A DNA stretch of 64,000 nucleotides from Hetaerina americana (GCA_022747635.1 JAKTNV010000042.1:2058501-2122500); one strand, 5' to 3'; counted from the first letter of the stretch, positions 34,980 to 47,554 are shown. Translations and numbers: made by a program. Notes: generated from the letters alone by a model not told the origin.

Positions 34980-37415
34980 GGACATAGATGCGAGTCATAT
35001 CCCCAAAACTGGAGAATATGAAGACGAGTTGATGTAGTAGGGAGAGAATATTGGCGCGAAACTGGTGATCATTCATTACTGACGTCAGTTTTTGGACGTT
35101 ATAAAATAATCTTTGACAAATGGGATCTTCGCTGCCAACTGGACAGCTAAGTTTCTGCCTATTCATCGACTGAGTTTTCGAGTAAAATTATTCCCTGACA
35201 CCGATGTTCACTGGGGAAAATTACCTGTCGTGACCGTTCCATGTTCGTCCCATCTAACGTATCGTCTGCCCTTAAATTACCAACTTGTCATGAACAGAAT
35301 GCGGCAATGCATGAGGTATGATGATATTTAAGATCTATGAGGATCGTGAAGATATCACAATAGCGCTGGTATTTTGGGCGTTACAACGCTTCACTCTGCT
35401 TTCTCTTTGGCGAATAAAATCAACTTGAATTTTTCCCAGGGCGGAAGCGTGAGCATGTATCCTGTCTTTTCAGCATCTGATACGCAAGGGGTATATCGCT
35501 GATGAAAAGTTTGACCGTTTAAAGTTAGTCTCGAGCGACGGAGAGTGGAGGACGTGAACCCACATATTCCGAAAGCCATTATCAATCAGGCGTCTCCAGC
35601 CTTTATTTTTTTAATGCATACCGGATTAAACTGGTTCAGAAAGGCAAAGGAATAGGCCAAATTGCCGTACGGTATATCAAAAATGTTCTCACATGCTATC
35701 TTTGCAATGTTCTGAACGTGAACTAAATAGAAATCTTCCAAGAGGGATCATCTAATGAGGGTAGGGTGAGAATTCAAATGTTTTTTCCCGTCCTTGAAAA
35801 ATGTCAACGTCACCTATGACGGCACACCTAATTTACGATTTAACATTCAGTCGGATACACGAGCTACGCGATCCAAGGGGGCAAATAAAACGGAGTCGGA
35901 TTTATTACGCTTTAAATTCGTGATTATTGTGAGGTCAGAGGTCTCTCATCGTAAAAAAAACGCGATGTATTATTGACTCGCATTGCGTCACTATGGTATC
36001 ACCTAATAAATTTCAGAGATATTGTAATATTTTTTACGCTCCACTGAAACCATTACTTGAGATTCCGACTCTCTGAAACATCTCAAAAAGTTGTTTGTCT
36101 GGATTTCAAATTTGATCCAAGGGATATGGCTGGGGTCATGAGTTAGTTACGACTAAGTCCATATCGGTATTGTTTCGGTTTTAACCTACATAAATAATTT
36201 CTACGCAAATGTAAAAAATTGACTGCCAGCACCGAGAGAGATTTTGCGCCCCCTCTTCATCCTTATTAACGGATTTACGATAAAAAATTGTGAAAGCATT
36301 TTCTTTGATTTATGGCATTATCAATAATAATAACAACACTATTCTCCAGGAATTTTAACCCCTGTCGCACTGCATATATAGTATATATAATCAGTTCGAA
36401 TAAGGTTTTGTTACTAGCTCAGGAATTATTTTAGGAACAGAAGGATCAATATGTGATAGAGAGAGATAGTATAAAGAAGTGCGGACCCTCCCTTCACTTA
36501 TCAGGGGATGGTCCTCACCCCGCAGAGGATAGTATATCTAAATTTGTTTTTGAATACGTATTCGTATGTTTACCATTCCGCTTTCGGCTGTTTGGAAAAA
36601 CTTGAAGCAAAGAACATGCTTTATCGGGCGTTCTTGTGATAATCGCTATACCTCTCTTTGAGGCAGTTCACCTTGGAGAATGGATCGCAGCTGAGAGATT
36701 AAATATCCTCTGGTTAACTAGTACTCAAGCATGGTTCTTCCACCAGCTCTTTGATAACGCCACAGAAATCGAATTTCGTTAAACTATATGCATATGAGGC
36801 CAAAAATTCTTTAAGTTATTCATGGCCGACCGAGGTTCTCAGTTAACTTCCAGTACATCGGAATGGTCGTTCAACAGCAATTTAGGTGGACCCTGAGAAC
36901 AGTACCCAAGCCAATGCGTACCATACGTCTCCACGGGAACAATTCTACAATAATAATTCTCAAAACATCCGTTAGGACGGGAAGATGACTGTTGAAGAGG
37001 TATAGGATGCTATAATGTCTACGAATAAATCTTCACTTTTTAATCCGTATTTTTCGAATCACACTGGACCTCATTAAAATATTTTAATAAAATTGTACCC
37101 TGACTTTGATAGAACCTGGGTACTTCCAATAGAAATCCATCACGATATCAATTTAGCTACGTCAATTAACGACTGCGTGCTCTAAAGGTTGTGAATTTAT
37201 AAAGCGCGATGTTTTGTTTTCTTTCATTTCCATCTCTAATGTCACCAAAACTCCAGTCTGGATTCCACCTAAGACAATTATTAACTGCTGGGTTGCCCGC
37301 ATGTCTTACATTGAGACATAGTTAACCCACAATGCTTGATTTTCAGTATAACATTGAGCGTTACTCACAGGGTGCAAGTGTGCATGTGAGCACACGATAT
37401 TACATTATCCACACT
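34980..37415. other. UCP intron, nothing recognised
   Basis: Noncoding intronic sequence with several short random open frames and no supported feature. Confidence 0.35.
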
Positions 37416-37420
37416 CACGC

Positions 37421-37480
37421 AACATCCCGCAAACCACCGCAATGGTGTGTGGCAGGAGGTGCGAGGACACCAGCTATGAA
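37421..37480 (-). repeat. dispersed GC-rich hairpin repeat, copy 3
   Basis: In minus orientation the region reads GCTGGTGTCCTCGCACC, CTGCCACACACCATTGCGGT and GGTTTGCGGGATG, which aligns with the other four copies. Confidence 0.65.
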
Positions 37481-37484
37481 AAAG

Positions 37485-40400
37485 GAGAGGAAGAAGTGCG
37501 TGAAGAGGACATGTGTTGGTCTGATAGTGCTAATTTTGTCCACTGAGTCCAGTCACGACATGTGCAAGTGAAAAACCAATTCTAGAATTTATATGTCCGA
37601 CGATATATATTCAAAATCATTCCACAGCTGTTAGACCTCCCGATATAATGGCAGACTTTAATTGTAGTATTCTCAATGTCGCTCGTAAAATTCTCTATCT
37701 ACACCTTTGTAATAAGTTTAATTTAGTGATCTAATAACTATAAGAAAAATGAATACTTGTGGAAAATTCATTTAAAACCACATGATCTATTGATAACAAG
37801 TAACAGAGCCTAATACGGTTAGTTCAGCTGAGGCATCGTCCTATACGTACAACTCATAAACGATACCTTGGTCAACAAAGTGATTAATTGTAATTTACTG
37901 TCACATTCCCAATTGAAATGCTCGGACTAAACAGTTATTTAGTTAACAATACCAATATGTTATTATTCGTGAACCGCGTACATACACTGTATGTGTTTCT
38001 CCATTCTGGTCACTTATGATGGTGAAATCAAAATGCGCAAGAACATGGTCCGTTCTTTTTAAAATAGTATTTTAAAAATCTAGACCGCCACATCGGGTAT
38101 GTTTTTCTTGTCGCCCGCATTTCATAGTGTCACAAATCTTTCGTCCTGCTCTCGTTTCTATAACTTTTTAGAAGAGCAAATGATAACTGCGCATCGCCTT
38201 TCGCCCTCTCTCCCCCACCCATGCCACTGAACCGAATGAGGAACGGAGTGGCACTTCGAACCGCTTCACTTCCTGCACCACTGGACTCTGGAGGGTACCA
38301 GCGTTTATTCTTCGGAAGAAGACTTGCTCAACCAACATTTAATTGTTCTTACCATTACTCGATATAGGGAACACGGACAATCCCAGTCAACGTCGGCATC
38401 TAAATTGGAGCATATAGTTTTTTCTTCCATTGAACATTTTGCCCTAATCTTCGAGTCCTTTTCGTGGTGCGTTATCCGCCGAAAACGGTCACGACAGGAG
38501 ATGTCTCTGAGATTCATTGTGCCGTGTGATGACTTTTTTCCTGAGATTAGTTTACTTAGCGATTACACCATAACTTGCTGTAGTATCTAAAAAAAGTAAA
38601 ATGAGTGTTAGTACTGCTCTTCACCATCTTTAATTGCCTACCTTCGAGAGTAAGTTGGATGTGCTACATCAGATGCAGGCTAATTTTTAAAAGGATCGTT
38701 GTGATAGACTATACCACGTCTTACTTAGGGAAGAACACGCTTCGGGAACAAAGTCTCTATTCGAAAGGAAAGGCGATCCTTTTGTTTTTCTAGAGCTGGC
38801 GCATAATTTTCGAAGGGAATGAAATTTTGGGAGCCACAGCCCCCACAGTTCGGGAAGGGGACACGGTAGGAGTTTAACCCTTTCCAGTAGGGTCCAAAGG
38901 GTTAATATCTTACGGATTCTTCTCTTCGTGCAATCTCTTAGCCGTTTTTACTTTACACAGCTTCTTTCTCGCGAATGAGAGATTCGTCATGTCATGGCTT
39001 TAGTAACGGATCCAGTCGGAAAATATAAGTTATTTGGACATTAATGAGGAGAAGTTGTTTTAAATTGTTATTGTCTTTGTGGATATTTTAATCGTTAAGT
39101 AATGGCGAGCCCCCACCTCATAAAATTGAGAAAATGCTATCGGTGGGAAATGAGGTGTCGGAGTGTGGGAAAGGCGGTCAAGAGACTCCTCGCAGGCAAT
39201 CGGGGCCCACACCAATAGTTTAGTCTACCTTGTTTTACTCTCTCTACCGACTAAAGTCAGTTGAAAACATGTGGTTAGTACGGCGAGTAAACCTCATTAT
39301 TTTGAAAGTAATGATACTGTGTTACTCTCGATGTTTACAAGTGATGTGACCCGGTTCCATGAGTAACTGCGGATGGTTAAAAATGTTTCCCTTATGTTTT
39401 TGACTTTCAGGGGCTGAATTAATGAGTGCGTATCATTGATGTAAAGGATCAATAGAATTTCGTGACTGTGTACGTCGCATTCCAGAAGGAAGGTGTTTGC
39501 GTCCTCCGTTAGAGTCACTTCAGACGAGCGTATGAATTATACTAATGAGAGTAATTGGAATGTGAGATCAGCTCATATCACTGGAGCTGTATTGGACGTC
39601 GTCGGAAATCACTGCCAGTTAATCTTTCGCTGTCCTATCGGAGACACTTACGGCTGTCTCTGGTCGGTGTTGCCTCATCGGCCGTGGATTACCTAGAGAT
39701 TGGAGAGCCAGTGCTAATACCCACTGTTTGCCCACTTGCCCTTCGACCTTCATACCTTCAAAGGCTCTTACTTCAAGTCCTTGAAAAATCCCGAATCATA
39801 TCCCAGCGGCTTCAAAGTACGGTATCGACGCAAATTTTATACAGATAACGTTTTCATGAAGCGATTTATAGAACTATCATAGATTAAAATGGTGACATTA
39901 AAGCAAATAACCTTCCAGCCTTAGCCGTTTCGGATTTTAAACCATTATTTCCTTGATACACTACTGATGTCGCAGTAAGATGTTTTTGTATCTCTTTCTT
40001 TCCGAGAGATTGTTCTTGGTGACTTCAACAAGACAATGTTCATCGATGGTGCTGGTGTGCAGCAGCATTGCACCAGTAGGCATGCAGATCGGGAGGTACT
40101 CGAGGGAACCAAAACCCATCGTCGTTCGCCGACGATTTGCTCATTAGTGTGTGCGTTGGGTACCTTCTCATTCTGAACCTCCCTATAACTTTCTTACCCA
40201 TATCCTAATAATATAAAGAATATCTACTGGGGAGTTCAACTGAAAATGTCTTTGACCGAGCGTCTGAAAAAATCTGTAGCATCTCAGAAAGGCTTAAGAA
40301 AATTTGAAAAATCTTCCCACGATTTCGTGGACTGTTCTAATTCTCTTACGTTTGCCGAGTACATTTGACATTAATCTCACGAACGATCATCTGATCATGA

Positions 40401-42330
40401 AAAACCTGTTTTCCATATTAAATTCTTCGATCCTAAGTTGGTTTGCTCACCTCGTACCAAACCCAAAGGCATTTGATATTCAATGAACAGAATGAAATGA
40501 ATCCGAACAGAAGAGGCATATTTATTTAACCGATGATAAATATTAATTAAGTTTGTACCAAATTTATTATATTATCAAACCATAATTAAAATGTTTGATT
40601 TTTCATTTGAATGCGCTGGATCTTTGGATGTGCGCTCATCGATGCCTTTACCAGGTACGATTCCATTTTTGTTTCGTCGTGTAGCTTGGAATTACAACCA
40701 TTACGATTGTTGCTTTTTCCGTCGCCACGACTTTTTGTTTACTTATCATCTTCTCCAAGGAAGTAGTTTCAAAATCGGTCCTTCTGCGATAAGCACTCTA
40801 TCCAATGGATTTGGCATTAAAATTGGTGTACCTTGCGCCCGTAGGTAATATCAGATCGGTACCGATTAAGTATTTCTCTCTGCCCTTTTCCCACTCGTTG
40901 AAATCCCGCCAACCATGAGAATTTATTAGAGGAGGTAATTTATTCCAATTCAAGAGTTGGAAATGCCGCAGTAACCGGCAGCAATTGTGTATAGATTGCT
41001 TTAATAGCTCATCAACAGTTCTCTGTACAAAAAAGGGGAATATTGAAACAAAAAATATAAATTTAAGTGTCATACGGAAATATTTCTAGCTTCAGTCTTT
41101 GTTCCAGTCTGAGTTGTTTACTTACCGTCCGTCTGTTGTCTCAGTGGCAGAAGTGGCAAAAAGACCCCGGGGCTTAAAAATAATAATCCTTCAAGTATAA
41201 ATATACCTGCATGAAGGCCTAAATGAGACGTCAGTTGTATGGCCAAAGGCCCATAAGATTTACTACAGGTATTTTCAATTGCCAGCACTGGTGAAGTATT
41301 AAGAGAAATGGGAGTGGAGTGAGGGAAAAGTATGGATAAGTGACAAAATCCTTATTTACTCCCAGAGAAATGAGGTGGTAAATCATCAATTAACTTTCCA
41401 CGACAGAACGCAGTAACAAGTTAACTGGCAATAGTCTGCTTAGAATTACACATTCAAGGGTTTGTTTATTCACAAGATCGAAAATATATTTTTTTAATCC
41501 GTCGACTACGATAACAGGACGCTATAATTATTCTAATTGAGTATATTTGATCAAATCTTAATTAATCAATGCTAACATTTTACGGAGTGATAATCATTCG
41601 CATTTGACTGGGATACACGCCAACGGATAGCCCCGTTTGCAGTTCTTCGAATTTAACTTAACTAATTTAATTTCATTCGACGTTATTTCAATGCACTGAC
41701 ATTGCTTGTGTTCAGTTTTTCATTGTATTTTGTGCTATAATTAGTTAATTCTACTAAAATTTAATACTAAAAAATAATTTCTCACTGCAATAATTTTCAT
41801 AAAGTGTTGGTTTTCTGCCACCGATGGCCACCCACCCAAGTGGTAAGTCGAGCGTAATTAACCTGATCGAAGGGAGTGGTATAAGAACAATGTTGGGTGC
41901 CGAACGGGATTGTGTGGCAGCGGCTGGCACAGCCTCAGTCAGCTCAAGCAGTCAGTCGCCGACCGTGAATTAACGCCACGCTCACTTAAGCATTTCCTTC
42001 CCCCGCCTAGGCATGTCGTCACCAGCCACCCGCCTCCATGAAAGAATCATCACGCTGAAATTAACGCACGATTAAATTTATTAGGGTGGTGTGGCAACCC
42101 TGGGGTACAGTGTTCGGCTGCTGCGAGTCTCTTGTTTTAATACGAATGATGACTGTGGATACTCCAAAAGGAACCCGTGCTGCATGGTTTTCTGGTAATC
42201 GGAACTTTAAGGTAACCAGAGGCGACCCAGGGAAAGTTGATGTCCCATACCCTAATACCCTTTATGAGTATTGTTTAACTTATTTTAGACTATTAATTAA
42301 ATTAATTTCACTAGTCCTGTGCACGAGGTA
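37485..42330. other. UCP intron, nothing firmly recognised
   Basis: No exon of the UCP gene fits here. A possible core promoter near 41880-41960 and a small perfect 10-bp hairpin at 38874-38905 are the only structures noted. Confidence 0.35.
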
Positions 42331-42336
42331 AGCTGT

Positions 42337-42666
42337 TTATGTAACTTTCAGGCTGAAGACTTCGACTTCATAATTTATTTGTCGAAATACGTACATTAGA
42401 ATATTTGTTGATTTTAACGATGTTGTGTGAGCTCGTTCGATTAGGTCAATGAGATACTCCGTCAATATTTCGTTAATACGACCATTGGTGTACTTTTTCG
42501 TTGTACACGAAAAGTTCCATGACCTATATACTTCACCATAGCTATATTGCATCAGTAAATTCAATCCGTGGCTGTTAGTCACCTCCTGCAACGTCACATT
42601 GATGTCACAGTGGGTATCGTAGTAATGTTTTGGACCTCCCTTGAGCACTTTAACTGTCAACACCAT
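42337..42666 (-). CDS. unassigned ORF, 109 residues
   Basis: An open frame with a genuine ATG at 42664-42666 runs to TAA at 42337-42339. It begins MVLTVKVLKGGPKHYYDTHC and ends NYEVEVFSLKVT. Composition is protein-like, with a mix of charged and aliphatic residues and no low complexity; there is no signal peptide or membrane helix. I recognise no family. It lies on the same strand as UCP, inside its large intron, and has no obvious splice partners. It could be a nested intronless gene, a relic of a mobile element, or chance. Confidence 0.25.
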   Translation of the reverse strand: MVLTVKVLKGGPKHYYDTHCDINVTLQEVTNSHGLNLLMQYSYGEVYRSWNFSCTTKKYTNGRINEILTEYLIDLIERAHTTSLKSTNILMYVFRQINYEVEVFSLKVT

Positions 42667-42933
42667 GCCAATTTCACAACAAATATCTTAATAACGATTT
42701 TTTTCTTGCTTAATTTTTATGGATATGGGTCCCGATATTGGGCGTTGTATTTTCAGTCCTTGCTTCTGATCTTTGATGAAAGAGGAATGAGTACACCTCT
42801 TTAACGGAAACATATGGCGTCAAAATAAAGAAAAAGTAAGTACTGGAAGGTTAGCCGACGGAATAATTTAGTGAGTCACATGTACCTGCGCTGCTGGTTA
42901 AGAGTAGGGTAAAGTTATTTTACTGCCACGCAA

Positions 42934-43146
42934 TCAGTCTTTTTTAAACAAAATAGCCTCAGCTTTCCTAATGTAAAAAGCGGCAAGGGTGTTATGTTCA
43001 ATTTTTGCCCTTCTGAATTGTTCTTTCCGGTGTCGAAAGCGTTTATTTGGAGATAATCTTATCGTTAGATCTTTAACGATTTCAGTGAGGACATTTATAT
43101 TCTTAATCTGGCGGATCAATTTTGTGCTCTTATAGCGCCCTTTCAA
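42934..43146 (-). CDS. unassigned basic ORF, about 70 residues
   Basis: The open frame (GRYKSTKLIRQIKNINVLTE, then RLSPNKRFRHRKEQFRRAKI, ending EAILFKKD) is strongly basic and without an ATG at its start; it could be an exon. It lies 270 bases upstream, on the same strand, of the ORF at 42337-42666. No family was recognised and no good splice link to the neighbour was found. Low confidence. Confidence 0.2.
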   Translation of the reverse strand: MKGRYKSTKLIRQIKNINVLTEIVKDLTIRLSPNKRFRHRKEQFRRAKIEHNTLAAFYIRKAEAILFKKD

Positions 43147-43497
43147 AGTCCCTGCTCACATTTGGCATCATTTACTCCCTGTTGCAGAGTTTGCTTTTTA
43201 GAAAATATTCACAATGTGACTCATGCACACACTATGATTTTTAAAAAGCCACGGTTAATTTACATTCTAATGATTTCACTAAGTTACCTTGCGTGTTCTA
43301 ATCTTGCCGATGAAGGGGTAAGAGTGTCGTGGGGAGTTCTGAGGGGGGGGGGGGTGGAAATAGAAGTTGGAGGGTAGCTGATTAAACTATATTTTCAAAG
43401 AATCTTGTTTCAGTTATTCAGGAATACAAGATATTGCAGTTGCTGCTGAGTGCATTGCACGCTTGTGTGAAAGGTATGGGATGAAGCTTAGATAAGC

Positions 43498-43543
43498 ATC
43501 AAAATAATAGGGGATATATATATATATATATCCCCTATTATTT

Positions 43544-43597
<54 letters not shown>

Positions 43598-43600
43598 CAC
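43498..43600. repeat. perfect 50-bp palindrome next to a (TA)n microsatellite
   Basis: 43498-43547 is its own reverse complement around a TA centre, with arms ATCAAAATAATAGGGGATAT. It runs straight into about 26 TA units (43546-43597). No gene or transposon end was recognised. Confidence 0.85.
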
Positions 43601-43604
43601 TTAT

Positions 43605-45790
43605 TTTCAAAGTGTTTCAAATAAAAGTAGGCAGAGATAGTGCTTTGTCTCGGAGATGGCCGTGGATTAGAAACATTTTGAGATGAGGGTATGTAGAAGG
43701 GCGGAGGAACTAAATGAGCCGAGAGAAATACGAGCAAAGCGTCTTTGGAGGATATTCAAAGGAGAGAAAATGGAATAGGTGATGGAGATGCTGAGAATTA
43801 ATGGTACGTTGAAGGCAGGTAATGTATGGAAGAATTATAATAAAAAAATGGCTAGCCAGGCATGACCATTTTGGATGATATGAAAGGGGTAGAGAGTATA
43901 AGGAGATGAATAATAAAATCGTATCAAAAAAGGAATAATTAAGCAATATCATAAGCGATTCGAAAATCCACGGCATATTGTAATAGCTTTCAGGAAGTAT
44001 CCTAATCCGATATAAAATCGTTAGATAGCTTTTAAAAATATACGCCAATAACGGTCGTTAAAGTCACAGTGTGACACGTTAGTAGACACTTTTCTGATGT
44101 TCTTGATTTCGAGGAAATATTTCAAACTCTACGAATTCAACGTCTACAATCATATTAAATGTTAGTGAGATTGCATCACCAAAATTAAGACGCGATGACT
44201 TTTTTTTAAATCAACAATTTGACTCGTATCGTGCCTTATAAAAATATGCGAATGTCAATCCCGTAAGTTTTATGCACGGTAAGAGTTATTTTAGGACAAA
44301 GAAATTATTGAAAATAATTATTAAAAATGAAATCTCTTAGTTACGAGTGCATTCAATAACTTCGCATGAACATTTACCACGATTAATGTAATAGTAAATG
44401 ATTGATGATTCAAGGAAATATATTTCTATCTGATGTGAACGCCTTGTAATATTGTTATCTTTTGTTTTTTATTGTGTTTGATCAATAGTATATCACAAAT
44501 TGACGATCAGTAGTATACTAATTCTTCGGCAGGCGTAATCATAAATTTCAATTCTAATGGATTAAAATGCTTCAAAATGCCAAACACTAGAGAAAGACAT
44601 GCATTGGATTACAACAAAATCAGAACATTGACATACATATAGACATGGCTATTCGAAATATTTATTCAAGTGGGGGTTGCACAAGCAAGCTCGAATTAAT
44701 GTTGCGGGCCTATATTACGGCGGAATTAGAGGTTATCCAAACATGTTCTCTTCGATAACCATAAATGTCCCGGCAAAATAAAAAACATTCTGTATAAGGA
44801 CATTCGTCTTCTCACCGTTAATATTACTACGCGTATGCTAGAATTTTAGTGATCGCTACTTTTTTACACTCACTACTTGCTCTGAGGTTAAGGTACGACT
44901 ACACATTCTTGAGCGTAGCGCCCGTCAGCTGACGCCACGATACAATGGCACCGACGTCATCACCGACGCTACGATGATGATGGAAGCAACCCGGTTATGT
45001 TCAGCGCTGATCGAATTGCTTGAGCGGTGCCGGAAAACGGAACGTTTTTTAAATCTTTTATTTAAACGTTTTTAATTCCGACATCCCTTCTCGTTGAGTG
45101 TTGGAGAGTCCACTGCCCGTCTCGTTTATGATTCGAAGCGAGTGCATGGCAAGAGTTTTTTATTTATTTCCCTCCGCATTCCCTCATATCCACGTGAGGC
45201 TATTATCCCCTTCACCTCTCATTTGATCCGTCCTTGGGCTCCAATCAGGAGTGCCCTTGCTCCAGCGCCTGCGCTCTCGCACATGTGCCATTCCGGAAGG
45301 GAATACATCGATGGACACTCACGCTATGAAGTTTATCGCCGTCCATTGGCATTCGCGGACACTCCCTCGTTCTCTCTCTTTCTCTCCTCCGAAACGTCAG
45401 GATACGGTCCCATGAACTACTTCTAGCGGACGGAGGCTGCACTCCTCCCTCCCCCGCCCTTTTCTCTGTTTTGAGAAGTTACTCCGTATGATTTTGATGT
45501 CGGTGGAAGTAACGTTAAGCTCCTCCCGTGTGTTAAAATTGAAACAATAAAATATACCTATCACGTAAATCTTCTCTAGCGTCGTGTTTGATTGGATCGA
45601 TGAAATCGTAACGCCATTGTTGATGTGTGTTTCCTCTTGAATGGCAGTTCAATCTGGAAATAATTTTTTCTTGTAACCCTTCGACTTATGGTTTGAATTC
45701 GAAGGGGAAATCGTATCTATAAGGATCCACTGGTACAATTGCTCTGCAGCCCGCGATAAGCCACCCACACAAAACACCTCGTACCGTGAG
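43605..45790. other. UCP intron, nothing recognised
   Basis: No supported feature. Long random-looking open frames (43710-44048 minus, 45094-45426 plus) carry no domain. Confidence 0.35.
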
Positions 45791-45795
45791 CTACT

Positions 45796-45812
45796 GGGGG
45801 GGGGGGGGGGGG
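45796..45812. repeat. G17 homopolymer
   Basis: A run of seventeen G. The length may be affected by sequencing error. Confidence 0.8.
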
Positions 45813-45874
45813 TCGTTGAGCTAGATCGCTGACGAAATGATGTCTCCTTTGGACTTCAAATACTGTTTAATATA

Positions 45875-46282
45875 TTGAAATGTAATGAAATAATTGACTT
45901 AGTAATTCCACACACTTTATTTAAAAACACACGACCCAGGTTTCGACGTTGAACGTCATCATCAGGTGGTCCTCATAGAAGCACGCTGGCTATATATACC
46001 TTCTGATCATAGGAGGGGGGGGTTGGTCAGAGAGGGAGGTCGGAGGGGTAAAAAGGTAACCTTTTTACCCCTCCGACCTCCCTCTCTGACCAACCCCCCC
46101 CTCCTATGATCAGAAGGTATATATAGCCAGCGTGCTTCTATGAGGACCACCTGATGATGACGTTCAACGTCGAAACCTGGGTCGTGTGTTTTTAAATAAA
46201 GTGTGTGGAATTACAAAGTCAATTATTTCATTACATTTCAATATGTTATGCAAATTCCACAAAGTTACGCCTGAGACAACAA
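45875..46282. mobile_element. foldback element 3 with hammerhead-like arms
   Basis: A near-perfect palindrome has arms of about 183 bases around a single-base centre at 46058; I see only a base or two of difference between the arms (TTAG/CAAA near the ends). It is flanked by a 13-bp direct repeat, ACTGTTTAATATA (45862-45874 and 46283-46295). A 40-base tail follows the right arm only and contains ATTCCACAAAGTT, as in foldback 2. Each arm, read outwards, has a TATATATAG box (46118-46126 on the right), then CAC, CTGATGA (46151-46157), the stem GACGT/ACGTC, GAAA, a short ACC/GGT stem, C (46183) and GTG. CAC and GTG can pair as stem I. No protein is encoded. Confidence 0.85.
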
Positions 46283-46299
46283 ACTGTTTAATATACTTG

Positions 46300-47320
46300 A
46301 ACTCAAGTTTGAAGCGCAGTAAGCTGGCCGTTGGAATTCGCTCTTTCGTAACTCCTTCCCATACCACTCCCATCTATAATAGATATTGATGACGGAGTCA
46401 GAGGCTCTGAAATTTCAAGGGCCACTTTATACGCAGTGCCTAATTTTCCGTTGGCCGTTGGGTAAGGAAATCGACTGCTCCCTGCATTTTTTCTGTATAA
46501 ATCCAGTCTAGAATTTAAAATATTTCATTGTGAATGCATAAGCGGGCGATAAGGAAATCTCTGAAGAGGCCTTATCTAATTTCATGAAAGATATCTCTAG
46601 AAGAAAGCCTATCGTGGGACACGCGCCGATAACGAGGCTTTGCAGTGGATTTGGCAATGGGGGAATTGTCTGATCATGTTGATCATGATGATTTGAATAC
46701 AATGGGACTCGTGCATTTGTTAAAATAGTATAATCTGAGTTGTGAAAATGTTTCAAGTTTTCACCGTGCTACGAAAGTTTTTCGTATTGATGAATATTTG
46801 CTTTATTTTTCTCACATTTTTTCAATAACCTTAATAAAATATCAACATGCTTTCTCGCTATCTTCCACAAGTGCGAAATGAAACTCGTTCCCGATCTTAT
46901 GGCTACCTCATCCCTAAGGCTATTTATTACTACAACTCCCCAATATTCAGGGAGAAGGATAAGGGTACATGAGAATATCGATTAAAAAAAAAATAAATCA
47001 AAAGGTTGTGAAGTCTAGTCATATGATTGATCTTAATTTGAAAGGGTAATTTCAGAATACCCTAGTTTATCAACAAAGGAAAAAGCCTCTACTCTTATTT
47101 CTCGCAGAAACATTGTCACCAAGAGATTGGCATTTTAATTTGGTTCGGCGTACCTCGGCAAGATAAAATTACCCAGCAGAAAGGAGAACGAGAATATTGA
47201 ATAAAATACTGCGATTTTGCAAGCTTCCCGAAAATTATTTCTTGCTGTACTATCGCTTTCATCACATAGGTGACATGTTCCGGTACTAAGATTATAAAGG
47301 ATGTTTTATGGTTTGTATAT
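46300..47320. other. UCP intron, nothing recognised
   Basis: AT-rich intronic sequence without a supported feature. Confidence 0.35.
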
Positions 47321-47325
47321 ATGTA

Positions 47326-47554
47326 TAGGTGGGTCGCGGTAGTCCAGAGGGTACAGCGTTGGACTACGGGAGGCCCGGGTTCGATTCCCGGGAAAGCCGC
47401 CCTGGCCACCTGCAGCTCCGGGATCATCCTGGGATCTCCTCCTCCTATCCTGATGCGCGAATTTCACACGCCATCGGGCTTAGTACTGGGTGAACTCGGC
47501 ATCACCTACCAAACCGACCTTCGGGTTGATTACTGTGTTTATGGTGTGTGTGTG

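Noticed and set aside
47330..47400. tRNA gene on the + strand
   Set aside because: It has a good B box, but the head is fused to a SINE body and the cloverleaf is incomplete.
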